Positions 1 through 7,552 of a stretch of DNA of 64,000 bases are shown here, piece by piece. The notes below the pieces were generated by a model. The model did not search any database. It was not told the DNA's origin and saw nothing but the letters and a program-made list of their open reading frames with translations. Position 1 is the first letter of the stretch. Each line of letters starts with the position of its first letter. The position numbers and the translations under genes are program-made. The stretch spans positions 319,791 through 383,790 of the forward strand of contig CAVSLA010000003.1 of NCBI GenBank assembly GCA_963728825.1, written 5' to 3'. Source of the DNA: CAVREM01 sp963728825. GTDB taxonomy: Bacteria; Acidobacteriota; Vicinamibacteria; Vicinamibacterales; CAVVIG01.

Positions 1-27
1 GGAACGCGGCAGCCGTCCGCAGGAACG

Positions 28-46
28 CCCGCGGACCGTCCGCGGG
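28..46. other. GC-rich hairpin beyond the MBOAT gene
   Basis: The arms CCCGCGGA and TCCGCGGG pair perfectly around a CCG loop, 5 bases past the stop of the leftward MBOAT gene. No T-run follows on the minus strand, so it is a weak candidate for an intrinsic terminator. It may only be a palindrome. The first 51 bases hold nothing else I can name. Confidence 0.35.
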
Positions 47-51
47 GGCGC

Positions 52-1419
52 CTAGAACTGCATGTAGACGAACTGCCTGAGACTCCATGTGCCCAAGACG
101 ACCAGCGCGGCGAGAAGGACGTAGTACACCGCCCACCGCAGCGCGATCGGACGATCGTTCAAACGAGACCAGACGGACCTCGCCTCGTCGGCGAACTCGA
201 CCGCCAGGAGGACGGCAATCACGACGATCGAGAGGAGGACGCCGGGCTCGAGGACTCGCACCCGTAGCAGCGCCGGCAGCTGCGGCAGCGTCCGCCCGAT
301 CCGCTCGTAGATCACGAGCACATCAGACAGACTCGCTGCGCGAAAGAACACCCACGTGAGGAGCACGAGGTGGAACGTACCGAGGGTGCGGAGCAGTCGG
401 ACGGCCGGGCGCGGGGACGCCGTCGCGCCGCGCCGCCACAACACCGTCGACACAACGACGTACAGACCGTTCAAACCGCCCCAGACGAGGAAGGTCCAGT
501 TCGCGCCGTGCCAGACGCCGCTCAGGAGGAACACGGCCATCACGTTCAGCGCATGCCGCGCGCGGGACACCCGACTGCCGCCGAGCGGGATGTAGAGGTA
601 GTCGCGAAACCAGCCCGCCAGGGACACGTGCCATCGCCGCGACCAGAATTCGGCGACCGAAGCCGCCAGGTAGGGGCGGCGGAAGTTCTCCACCAGGTCG
701 AAGCCGAGCACGCGAGCCGTCCCGATCGCGATGTCTGAATACCCGGAGAAATCGCAGTACAGCTGGAACGCGAAGAAGTAGGTCGCGATCACCAGATCGG
801 CCGGCGGCGAGAACGCCGGCTGCGAATAGGCCGCGTCGACGAACGGCGCGAGTCGATCCGCGATGACGACTTTCTTGAAGAGCCCCCAGAGCACCAGCTG
901 CAGGCCAGCCACGACCCCGGCACTGCTGAACCGGATCGGGATGCGCAGCTGCTCGAGGAACGGACGCGCCCGTTCGATGGGGCCGGCCAGCAGCTTCGGG
1001 AAAAACGCGAGGTACAGCGACAGGTACCCGAAGTGCCGCTCGGCGGCCAGCTCCCGGCGGTGGACGTCGACGAGATAGCTGACCGCCGACAACGAGTAAA
1101 ACGACAACCCCGCCGCTCCCACGAAGCCCGCGGCTGGAACGAACTTCGCGGCCGCGAGCACCGCGAGAATGACGGCGACCGCCGTGGCCAGGACCACCTT
1201 GCGCGACGCCGCCGCGCCCGGGCGATCGATGACCGCCGCCGCGCCATACGCGGTCACCGAAATGCCGCCCAGCAGGGCGAGATAGTCGATCCTGAAGGTC
1301 GCATAGAAGACGAGACTTGCGGCGAGCAGCAGCAGCCAGCGGTATCGGTGCGCGGTCAGGTAGTAGACGGGAACGAGGACGGCCAGGAACGCGAGGAAGC
1401 CGAAGGAATTGAAGAGCAC
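52..1419 (-). CDS. MBOAT family O-acyltransferase (AlgI-like)
   Basis: A 455-residue polytopic membrane protein of the membrane-bound O-acyltransferase family. It probably moves acetyl or another acyl group across the inner membrane onto an envelope polysaccharide or cell-wall polymer. The family core is clear: the EFWSRRWHVSL segment followed by WFRDYLYIPLGGSR, and later SGVWHGANWTF with the invariant catalytic His. I chose the GTG at 1419 because MLFNSFGFLAFL is the usual start of this family. A TTG nine bases upstream lies in a short repeat array. The partner acyl-carrier or SGNH gene normally found beside algI would lie left of the window. The acceptor cannot be told from sequence. Confidence 0.9.
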   Translation of the reverse strand: MLFNSFGFLAFLAVLVPVYYLTAHRYRWLLLLAASLVFYATFRIDYLALLGGISVTAYGAAAVIDRPGAAASRKVVLATAVAVILAVLAAAKFVPAAGFVGAAGLSFYSLSAVSYLVDVHRRELAAERHFGYLSLYLAFFPKLLAGPIERARPFLEQLRIPIRFSSAGVVAGLQLVLWGLFKKVVIADRLAPFVDAAYSQPAFSPPADLVIATYFFAFQLYCDFSGYSDIAIGTARVLGFDLVENFRRPYLAASVAEFWSRRWHVSLAGWFRDYLYIPLGGSRVSRARHALNVMAVFLLSGVWHGANWTFLVWGGLNGLYVVVSTVLWRRGATASPRPAVRLLRTLGTFHLVLLTWVFFRAASLSDVLVIYERIGRTLPQLPALLRVRVLEPGVLLSIVVIAVLLAVEFADEARSVWSRLNDRPIALRWAVYYVLLAALVVLGTWSLRQFVYMQF

Positions 1420-1450
1420 GTCAGTCAACAGTCGTCAGTCGTCAGTCGAT
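1420..1450. repeat. CAGTCGT 7-mer tandem array (copy 1)
   Basis: About four imperfect copies of a 7-base unit (CAGTCAA, CAGTCGT, CAGTCGT, CAGTCGA) lie between the divergent MBOAT and sugar dehydrogenase genes. The array touches the MBOAT start codon and occupies the place of its ribosome binding site. The same unit recurs at 41441, 53089 and 56674. Confidence 0.85.
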
Positions 1451-1588
1451 CAAGAGAATCAATTGTATTGGGCCGATTGCGTCCGTACCAGGAAATTTGC
1501 GCGGCTCGCTGCGCGATGCCTGGTGTACCATCCTGCGGCCACCTTCAAACACGCGAGTCATTCCCCAGTCGCGGGTAAGGGTCTTCAG

Positions 1589-3808
1589 ATGTTGAACGTC
1601 GGCCGCGCTGTTTCCTTCCTCGCGCTGATGATGCTCCTCCCGTCGCCCGCCTGGTCGCAGCTCCGGGCCGTCCCTTATGTTGGCGGATTCGTCACTCCCG
1701 TCGAGTTCGTTCAGGATCCTTCCGATCCCACGGTCCAATACGTGGCCCAACAGGGTGGTCTGGTCCGCGTGATCAAGGACGGGATCGTGCGTTCGACGCC
1801 TTTCATCGATCTGACGGGCCTGGTATCTGCCGGCGGTGAGCGAGGGCTGCTCGGACTCGCGTTTCCGCCGAATTATTCGACCAGCGGACGCTTCTATGTC
1901 TACTACACCCGCGTCGGCAACGGCAGCGTCGCCGATGTCGGCGACATCGTCATCGCTCGTTACAAACGATCGACGGGTAATCCGCTCGTCGCCGATCCGC
2001 TCACCCGAAAGGATCTCGTGTGGGGCGGACTCCCGTACATCGAGCATTCGAGCGCGGCCAACCACAACGGCGGCCATCTGGCGTTCGGCCCGGACGGCTA
2101 TCTCTACATCGCCGTTGGCGACGGCGGTAACACACCAGAGCAAGCGCAGGCCACGAACTCACTCCTCGGAAAGCTCCTCAGAATCAATATCAACGTCGCA
2201 GATGGCGATGCGCTGGGCTACGCCGTTCCACCTGATAACCCATTCGTCGACACCCTGCCGGTCGCGGCACTGACCCAGATTTGGGCGTTCGGGCTGCGCA
2301 ACCCGTGGAAGTTCAGCTTCGATGATGTCAACGGCGGCACCAACGCGCTGATCGTTGCCGACGTCGGACAGGCCGCGTGGGAAGAGATCAACTACGAACC
2401 GTCGAACCAGGGCGGCAGGAACTACGGGTGGATGAACAGAGAAGGGCGGCACGACTACTTCACAGTCAATCCACCGGCCTACCCGCCGCTCACCGAACCG
2501 ATCTTCGAGTACGAACACTCGATCGGAAACTCCATCACCGGCGGGTTCGTCTACCGCGGCTCCGCGATGCGATCGGCAGTTCGGGGAAGATATTTTTATG
2601 CTGACTTCGTCCGCGGCCGGGTCTGGTCACTGGGATTGACGATCGGCGGCGGTGGCGAAGCGACCGCGACCGATCTCGTCGAGCACACCGCCGAACTCGG
2701 TGGCAGCGACACGCTCGGCGCCATCAGTGCGTTCGGCCGCGACGCGAGCGGCGAGCTCTACATCGTCAGCTACGCTGGCACGATCTTCAAGATCGTCGAC
2801 GTGACGCCGGCGCCCGACATCGACATCGTCACCTTCAACGACAACGGCGACTCGTACAGAGATCTTCTGCTGTACAACCGCGCCACCGGAGCCTGGACCA
2901 TTCAGCATGGCAATGCGCAAGGGCAGTTCCCGCTCGCGCGTTCGGGGGGTTGGGCCACCGGTTGGCAAATCCTTGTGGCGAACTTCAACGCGGACGCGCT
3001 CGAAGACCTGTTCCTGTACAACCGGTCGACCGGAGTCTGGGTCAAGGTCATGAATACCGCCGGCGGCTTTTCCTATTTCGCGCAGACGCTGCAGCCCGGC
3101 TTCTCGGTGTACATCACCGAATTCAGCGGCGACGGCCGGTCCGATGTCTTCTTCAACAACCCGGCAAGCGGTGTCTGGCTGACGTGCATCAGCACGGGCA
3201 CCGGTGCCGGAGGATTTACGTGCGGAGCGGGCGGGTGGCGACCGGGATGGCAGCTGTTTCCCGCCGACTTCGATGGCGATAACCAGACCGACTTCCTGCT
3301 CTACGATCCTGTCGGCGGGATATTCGTCAAAGCGATCTGGCAGGGCAACGCCCTGTTCACGTATTACGGCGGCGGATGGGCTGGCGGCTGGCTGCCAGTC
3401 ATTGCCGAACTCAATGGCGACATCCGCGACGACGTGCTCCTCTATAACCCGGTGATCGGGATTTTCGTGAGATGCACAAGTCTAGGGGATGGCACGGGCG
3501 CGTTCAGCTACAGCGCAGGCGGGTGGGCGGCTGGCTGGAGCGTCAAGGCCGCCGATTTCGACGGTGATGGCCGAACGGACATCTTCCTGTATCACTCGAC
3601 CGGAACCTGGGTAAAGGCGATCAACACCGGCGCTGACTTCAACTACTTCGGTGGTGGCTGGCGGCTGTGGGAGACGACGATTACTGATCTCAACGCGGAT
3701 GGGAATTCGGACGTGCTGTTGTACGACCGTTCAACAGCGATCTGGGTTCAGGCGTTGAGCACGACCCCACAGGCATTCACCTACACAGCGGGTGCTTTTC
3801 CAAGGTGA
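1589..3808 (+). CDS. PQQ-dependent sugar dehydrogenase with C-terminal FG-GAP-type repeats
   Basis: A secreted 739-residue protein. A signal peptide (MLNVGRAVSFLALMMLL, cleaved after AWSQ) is followed by a six-bladed glucose/sorbosone dehydrogenase domain to about residue 440. The NHNGGHLAFGPDG motif carries the His (159) that is the catalytic base in soluble glucose dehydrogenase, and GLRNPW carries the PQQ-binding Arg (237). The C-terminal 300 residues are about five repeats of the pattern ADFDGDGRTDIFLY...GGGW, resembling VCBS/FG-GAP propeller repeats. The in-frame TTG at 1409 lies in a repeat array, so I prefer ATG 1589. It likely oxidises sugars in the periplasm and could pass electrons to the nearby cytochromes c. 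Substrate unknown. Confidence 0.88.
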   Translation: MLNVGRAVSFLALMMLLPSPAWSQLRAVPYVGGFVTPVEFVQDPSDPTVQYVAQQGGLVRVIKDGIVRSTPFIDLTGLVSAGGERGLLGLAFPPNYSTSGRFYVYYTRVGNGSVADVGDIVIARYKRSTGNPLVADPLTRKDLVWGGLPYIEHSSAANHNGGHLAFGPDGYLYIAVGDGGNTPEQAQATNSLLGKLLRININVADGDALGYAVPPDNPFVDTLPVAALTQIWAFGLRNPWKFSFDDVNGGTNALIVADVGQAAWEEINYEPSNQGGRNYGWMNREGRHDYFTVNPPAYPPLTEPIFEYEHSIGNSITGGFVYRGSAMRSAVRGRYFYADFVRGRVWSLGLTIGGGGEATATDLVEHTAELGGSDTLGAISAFGRDASGELYIVSYAGTIFKIVDVTPAPDIDIVTFNDNGDSYRDLLLYNRATGAWTIQHGNAQGQFPLARSGGWATGWQILVANFNADALEDLFLYNRSTGVWVKVMNTAGGFSYFAQTLQPGFSVYITEFSGDGRSDVFFNNPASGVWLTCISTGTGAGGFTCGAGGWRPGWQLFPADFDGDNQTDFLLYDPVGGIFVKAIWQGNALFTYYGGGWAGGWLPVIAELNGDIRDDVLLYNPVIGIFVRCTSLGDGTGAFSYSAGGWAAGWSVKAADFDGDGRTDIFLYHSTGTWVKAINTGADFNYFGGGWRLWETTITDLNADGNSDVLLYDRSTAIWVQALSTTPQAFTYTAGAFPR

Positions 3809-3817
3809 ACGAACAAC

Positions 3818-4267
3818 TCATCTCAACGGAACGGAGTCGACGACTGGCCGTATCAGTACCGATGTCCACGTATCCAGCAGTGCCTTGGGCAGCGTCGGCA
3901 CCGGGCGGTCAGGGTGGAAGTTGGCGACCAGATACGCGTAGAGCTTCTTGAAGTCTTCGTCGTTCAGCGACGCCACCCGTTCGCGGTGGTCGAGGCTGTT
4001 CCGCGCCCAGGCGTCCTTGTCCATCTGCAGCACGACGATCGGCACGAACGTGTGGCAGTTCTGGCAGTTGTTCAACACCAGGTCCCGGCCTTCGCCGGGC
4101 GGAAAGATCTGATTGATGTCGACCTTCGACGCCACCGTTGCGGCATCGGGCTGCGGCGGCAGCGGGCGGCCGCCGGAATCGTGCGGTTGCGAGCACGCCG
4201 CGGCGGTGAGAGCGATTGCACTCAAGAGCACAGGAACCAGCCGCCCCCAACCCCCGGCACCTGGCAC
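3818..4267 (-). CDS. Small c-type cytochrome, probable lipoprotein
   Basis: The protein has a hydrophobic N-terminus ending in a lipobox-like TAAAC, a Pro-rich linker, and one haem-binding motif CQNCH followed by a helical segment ending LYAYLVANF. This is a typical mono-haem electron carrier tethered outside the inner membrane. It converges on the sugar dehydrogenase gene and follows a second, related cytochrome gene. The start is uncertain: no ATG is available after the upstream stop at 4360, and the nearest GTG (4267) lies inside a GGTGCC-type tandem repeat that fills the whole spacer. Other GTGs in the repeat are also in frame. Role inferred: acceptor for periplasmic dehydrogenases. Confidence 0.75.
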   Translation of the reverse strand: MPGAGGWGRLVPVLLSAIALTAAACSQPHDSGGRPLPPQPDAATVASKVDINQIFPPGEGRDLVLNNCQNCHTFVPIVVLQMDKDAWARNSLDHRERVASLNDEDFKKLYAYLVANFHPDRPVPTLPKALLDTWTSVLIRPVVDSVPLR

Positions 4268-4360
4268 CCAACCCCCGGCACCTGGCACCCGGCCCCCGCC
4301 GCCTGGCACCCGGCACCTGGCACCCCGCACGCGGCACCCGGCACCTGGCACCCGGCACCC
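4243..4360. repeat. GGTGCC/GGCACC-rich tandem repeat
   Basis: About 118 bases made of variants of CCCGGCACCTGGCACC on the plus strand. The tract fills the spacer between the two cytochrome genes, starting at the stop of the upstream one and reaching into the first codons of the downstream one. On the minus strand each unit contains GGGTGCC, so it repeatedly offers GTG start codons. No ordinary ribosome binding site is visible inside it. Confidence 0.85.
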
Positions 4361-4803
4361 TAGAATGGGGTGCATCCGCCTTCGAGGAAACGCGGCGGGA
4401 TTTTCGGCTCCGGCCGGGACGCGTTGAAGTTGGCCTTGAGGTACTCGAACATCGCGGTCAGGTCGCCGCTCGAGACCTTGTCCTTGTGCCCGTCGCGCAG
4501 CGCATCCCACCGCTCGGCCGAACGCTGTCCAATCGCCGCGCACGCCAGGTTGTGGCAGCTGCCGCAGGTATTCATGACCGCTTCGCGCTGCGGCCCTGCC
4601 GGGAAGATATCGGCGACGGTCTTCGGCTCGGCGGCTGCAGCGGCCGGTGCGGCAGCCGTCACAGGCGGAGTGGCGCCGGTCGCAGCGGGCTTCGCGGTTG
4701 ATGCCGTCTGATCGGTACCGGGCGCATCGACCTCGCTGCAGGCGCTCACCAAGACGCTAACGATGACGGCAACAGCGAGGCGCAGCAGAGCGCCTGCGGC
4801 CAT
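4360..4803 (-). CDS. Small c-type cytochrome, probable lipoprotein (paralogue)
   Basis: A 147-residue protein with signal sequence MAAGALLRLAVAVIVSVLVSAC (lipobox VSAC), an Ala/Pro/Thr-rich linker, a single CGSCH haem site, and a C-terminal helix resembling its neighbour (MFEYLKANF against LYAYLVANF). The pair look like a local duplication. I chose the ATG at 4803 because the lipoprotein signal starts there; a longer in-frame extension upstream has no signal character. Predicted role: mono-haem electron transfer at the outer face of the inner membrane, next to an apparently exported ThDP enzyme and two sugar dehydrogenases. Confidence 0.82.
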   Translation of the reverse strand: MAAGALLRLAVAVIVSVLVSACSEVDAPGTDQTASTAKPAATGATPPVTAAAPAAAAAEPKTVADIFPAGPQREAVMNTCGSCHNLACAAIGQRSAERWDALRDGHKDKVSSGDLTAMFEYLKANFNASRPEPKIPPRFLEGGCTPF

Positions 4804-4850
4804 GCCGAGCCGAGGAACCGAAATCCGAGGCGAGGCATCAGCGTAAGAAC

Positions 4851-4874
4851 GCGCTGGGGGTGGGGCCCCAGCGC
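4851..4874 (-). terminator. Possible terminator hairpin after the zinc-finger gene
   Basis: Nine-base arms GCGCTGGGG and CCCCAGCGC with a six-base loop lie about 20 bases after the stop of the leftward YgiT-type gene. The minus strand continues GTTCTTAC, a weak T-rich tail. It would separate the E1 operon from the cytochrome pair. Confidence 0.4.
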
Positions 4875-4894
4875 AAGTGAAAAAAAGACCGCGA

Positions 4895-5218
4895 TCAATC
4901 GACATAGGTGTCATCGGGGAGCTCGGGTCTGGCAATGATTCGGCCGGCGAGCGAAAAGACCGGCACCTGGATTTCTCGATCGGCTTTCGTGGCCGGAAAC
5001 CCCTCCTCGGCCAGCCGGCGCAAGGCCTCGCTGACGTTGTCGTCGTAGAACTGCTCCAGGCACGCCGCGCAGACATGCGCCGGGATGTCTTCGACGATCG
5101 CGACGCGATCGCCCTGCCAGATGGTGGTTCGGACCGTGGTTGCCGACAAGGCGCCGCCGCACCGCGGGCACATCGCCCGCGGTGCGGAGGCTTGAGGACT
5201 CATCGAAGAGATCGACAC
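4895..5218 (-). CDS. YgiT-type zinc finger protein
   Basis: A 107-residue protein with two zinc-binding Cys pairs, CPRCGG near residue 17 and CAACLEQFY near residue 50, the pattern of the YgiT/MqsA N-terminal domain. The C-terminal half, containing EALRRLAEEGFPA, is helical. MqsA antitoxins carry a DNA-binding HTH after this domain; none is obvious here and no toxin gene is adjacent. It starts 1 base after the E1 beta stop, so it is probably co-translated with the E1 genes. The start is GTG 5218 or ATG 5203. Function unknown; a metal-binding regulator or accessory factor is possible. Confidence 0.7.
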   Translation of the reverse strand: MSISSMSPQASAPRAMCPRCGGALSATTVRTTIWQGDRVAIVEDIPAHVCAACLEQFYDDNVSEALRRLAEEGFPATKADREIQVPVFSLAGRIIARPELPDDTYVD

Positions 5219-6202
5219 CTATCCGCGCATCATCTGAATCGCGGCATCGACGATTTTCGGCGCATCCGGCCGCAGCCAGCCCATCATCCCCGCTGCACCC
5301 GGACCGGGTACGTCGGGGAACGCCAGCTTCTTCGCCTTCACGCCGGGCAGCGCCTGCACCACTTCGGCGATGACATGCGACCCGTAGCCGTTGGTGTAGT
5401 GTCCGTGCTCGACGACCAGCAGGCGCCGCGTCTTCCTCACCGACGCGACCAGGGCGTCGACGTCCAGCGGCTTCAGCGTCCGCGGATCGATGAACTCGAC
5501 GCTGACGCCCGCCTTCTCGAGCTCGGGCAGCGCGCGCTGCACGTCGACGGTCGCCGGCGCCCACGCGACGAGTGTGACGTCGCGCCCCTGCTTGCGGACG
5601 ACCGCCTGGCCGAGCGGCACTTCGTACGCCTCGTCGGGCACGTCCGGCTGCTCACCGCCCTTGACCTCGCTGTAGTCCAGGTAGATGACCGGATCGGGAT
5701 CGCGAATCGACGCGATCATCAGCCCTTTCGCGTCGTAGGCATTGCTGGGCGCCACCACTTTGATGCCGGGCAGCTGCGCATAGAGCGCTTCCATTCCGAC
5801 GTCGGTGTGCTGTCCGGCGCTGCCGCGGCTGCGGCCGGCGCCATCCTGCCAGAGGACGAACGGCATGCTGGCCTGACCACCGGTCATCGAGCGGATTTTC
5901 CCCGCCTGGTTCTGCACGTACTCGATGGCGTAAATCGGCGCCATCGACGGAATGCGCGCCACCGCCTTCGATCCGGCGGCGGCGGCGCCAATCGCGACGC
6001 CGACGATCCACTGTTCGTCGATCGGTGAGCCGCGCCCGGACGTCCGCTTGTCGCCGAACTCCCTGGCGAGATCGAGCACTTCGCCGGTCGGCAGCGTCGC
6101 GGTCGGCGCCTGATATTCGTAGAGAAACAGCATGTCGGCGTTCGCGCGCATCTCCTGGGCGACGGCTTCGAGCTGCGCGTAGTTGTAAGATTTCTTTGGC
6201 AT
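5219..6202 (-). CDS. ThDP-dependent 2-oxoacid dehydrogenase E1 component, beta subunit
   Basis: This 327-residue protein has the transketolase central domain and C-terminal domain of E1 beta subunits. The SPIDEQWIVGVAIGAA stretch holds the Glu (63) that activates ThDP, and SAGQHTD matches the conserved AQHS region. The C-terminal domain shows VTLVAWAPATVDVQRAL and VEHGHYTNGYGSHV. It lies 8 bases after the alpha gene. No signal peptide is visible, although its alpha partner carries a Tat signal, so if it works outside the cytoplasm it must be co-exported as a complex. No E2 or E3 gene is in the window, so the natural acyl acceptor is not evident. Confidence 0.88.
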   Translation of the reverse strand: MPKKSYNYAQLEAVAQEMRANADMLFLYEYQAPTATLPTGEVLDLAREFGDKRTSGRGSPIDEQWIVGVAIGAAAAGSKAVARIPSMAPIYAIEYVQNQAGKIRSMTGGQASMPFVLWQDGAGRSRGSAGQHTDVGMEALYAQLPGIKVVAPSNAYDAKGLMIASIRDPDPVIYLDYSEVKGGEQPDVPDEAYEVPLGQAVVRKQGRDVTLVAWAPATVDVQRALPELEKAGVSVEFIDPRTLKPLDVDALVASVRKTRRLLVVEHGHYTNGYGSHVIAEVVQALPGVKAKKLAFPDVPGPGAAGMMGWLRPDAPKIVDAAIQMMRG

Positions 6203-6210
6203 CTCTCCTC

Positions 6211-7536
6211 CTACGTCGTCCGCGCCGTCGGGATGTTTTTGCGGTTGTAGAACTGCGTCGCTTCGGCCGCCTTGCTCGCGTAGGTGTTCAGCACGCCGTC
6301 TTCCGGATTCGGATCGGCGCTCTTGCGCGCGAACTCGACCGACGCGTCGACCGCCGCCTGCGCTTTGGTATCAATCGCGGCGAGCTCGGCCTCCGACGCC
6401 AGCCCCTTGGCGACCAGCCAGTTCTTGTAGCGGACGTTCGGATCGCGCGACATCCACTGCTTCACTTCTTCGTCCGACCGATACGGCAATCCCATCGCAC
6501 CGTCCTGGGCGACGCGGCCGCCGGCGAAGCCGGCGTGATCGTACCAGCGGTAGGTCATCCCCTCGATCACGGTCGGGCCGCGGCCGGCGCGCGCCCACTC
6601 GACCGCTTCGCGGGTCGCCGCAAACACCGACGACACGTCGTTGCCGTCGACGAGATGGTGCGGGATGTCGAGCCCTTTGGTGTACTCCGAGATGTACTTG
6701 GTGGGCACGGTCAGCGCCATCGGCACGCCCATGTACTGGAAGTTGTTCTCGGCGACGAAGATCACCGGCAGCTTCATGTTCGCGCAGCTGCGCACGGCGC
6801 TGAAGTAGTAGGGCGAGGCCGCCGCGCCGTCGCCGAAGAACGCCACGCCGACCTGCTTGGTACCGCGGACCTGCGCGCGAAGCGCCGCTCCCGCCGCCAT
6901 GTAGTAGCTCGCCCCGACGATGCCGTTCATGCCCATGATGCCTTTGGACATGTCGGTGATGTGCATCGAGCCGCCGTAGCCTTTGTTGTAGCCGGTGGCC
7001 TTGAAGAAGATCTCGGCGGTCATCTTGTTCAGATCGCCGCCCTTCGCGATCAGATGTCCGTGGCCGCGATGCGTGCTGGCGATGTAGTCGTCGTCGTTCA
7101 GCGCGCCCATCACGCCGACCGCGATCGCTTCTTCACCGATGTAGGTGTGGAACGCGCCGTAGAGGCCGTCCTTGGCGCCGAGAAACAGATCTTTCATCGC
7201 TGTTTCCCACTTGCGGCTCGAGCTCATCAGCTCGTAGAGGCGCAGCAGCTTTTCCTTCGGCTGCGCTGCAAGCGCATCGGCCGCCGCGCCGCGCGTCGGG
7301 ATGTCGGTGGGCGGCAAAAACTTCACCGCGTCCCCGGCCTGCCAGGCCGGATTGCCGCCCGGGCCTTCGGTCGCCAGCGGCACGGACTTGTCGAACTTGC
7401 CGCCAGGCAGGCCGCTCGCGCTCACCGACTGTCCGATCGAGCAGCCGGTCGTCGAGATGACCGTTGCCGTCGCGCCGGCCGATCCCATCAATTTCAGCAG
7501 GGTGCGCCGGTCCATACGTGATGTCGTCGTTTCCAT
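6211..7536 (-). CDS. ThDP-dependent E1 component, alpha subunit, with Tat lipoprotein-like signal
   Basis: This 441-residue protein contains the ThDP fold of E1 alpha: HRGHG near residue 156, the cofactor motif GDGAAA (235-237) and ENNF (264-265). Unusually it begins with a twin-arginine signal, MDRRTLLKLMGSAGAT, a hydrophobic stretch, and TTGC at residue 32 as a possible lipidation site, then a 60-residue linker before the catalytic domain. Cytoplasmic E1 alpha chains lack this. The layout suggests a folded alpha2beta2 complex exported by Tat. Pyruvate, acetoin or a branched 2-oxoacid are all possible substrates. Head of the operon with E1 beta and the YgiT protein. Confidence 0.87.
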   Translation of the reverse strand: METTTSRMDRRTLLKLMGSAGATATVISTTGCSIGQSVSASGLPGGKFDKSVPLATEGPGGNPAWQAGDAVKFLPPTDIPTRGAAADALAAQPKEKLLRLYELMSSSRKWETAMKDLFLGAKDGLYGAFHTYIGEEAIAVGVMGALNDDDYIASTHRGHGHLIAKGGDLNKMTAEIFFKATGYNKGYGGSMHITDMSKGIMGMNGIVGASYYMAAGAALRAQVRGTKQVGVAFFGDGAAASPYYFSAVRSCANMKLPVIFVAENNFQYMGVPMALTVPTKYISEYTKGLDIPHHLVDGNDVSSVFAATREAVEWARAGRGPTVIEGMTYRWYDHAGFAGGRVAQDGAMGLPYRSDEEVKQWMSRDPNVRYKNWLVAKGLASEAELAAIDTKAQAAVDASVEFARKSADPNPEDGVLNTYASKAAEATQFYNRKNIPTARTT

Positions 7537-7552
7537 TCGATGCCCCTCCCGC

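Noticed and set aside
4895..5218. MqsRA toxin-antitoxin system
   Set aside because: Only the YgiT zinc-finger part is present; neither an HTH domain nor an MqsR-like toxin gene is adjacent.
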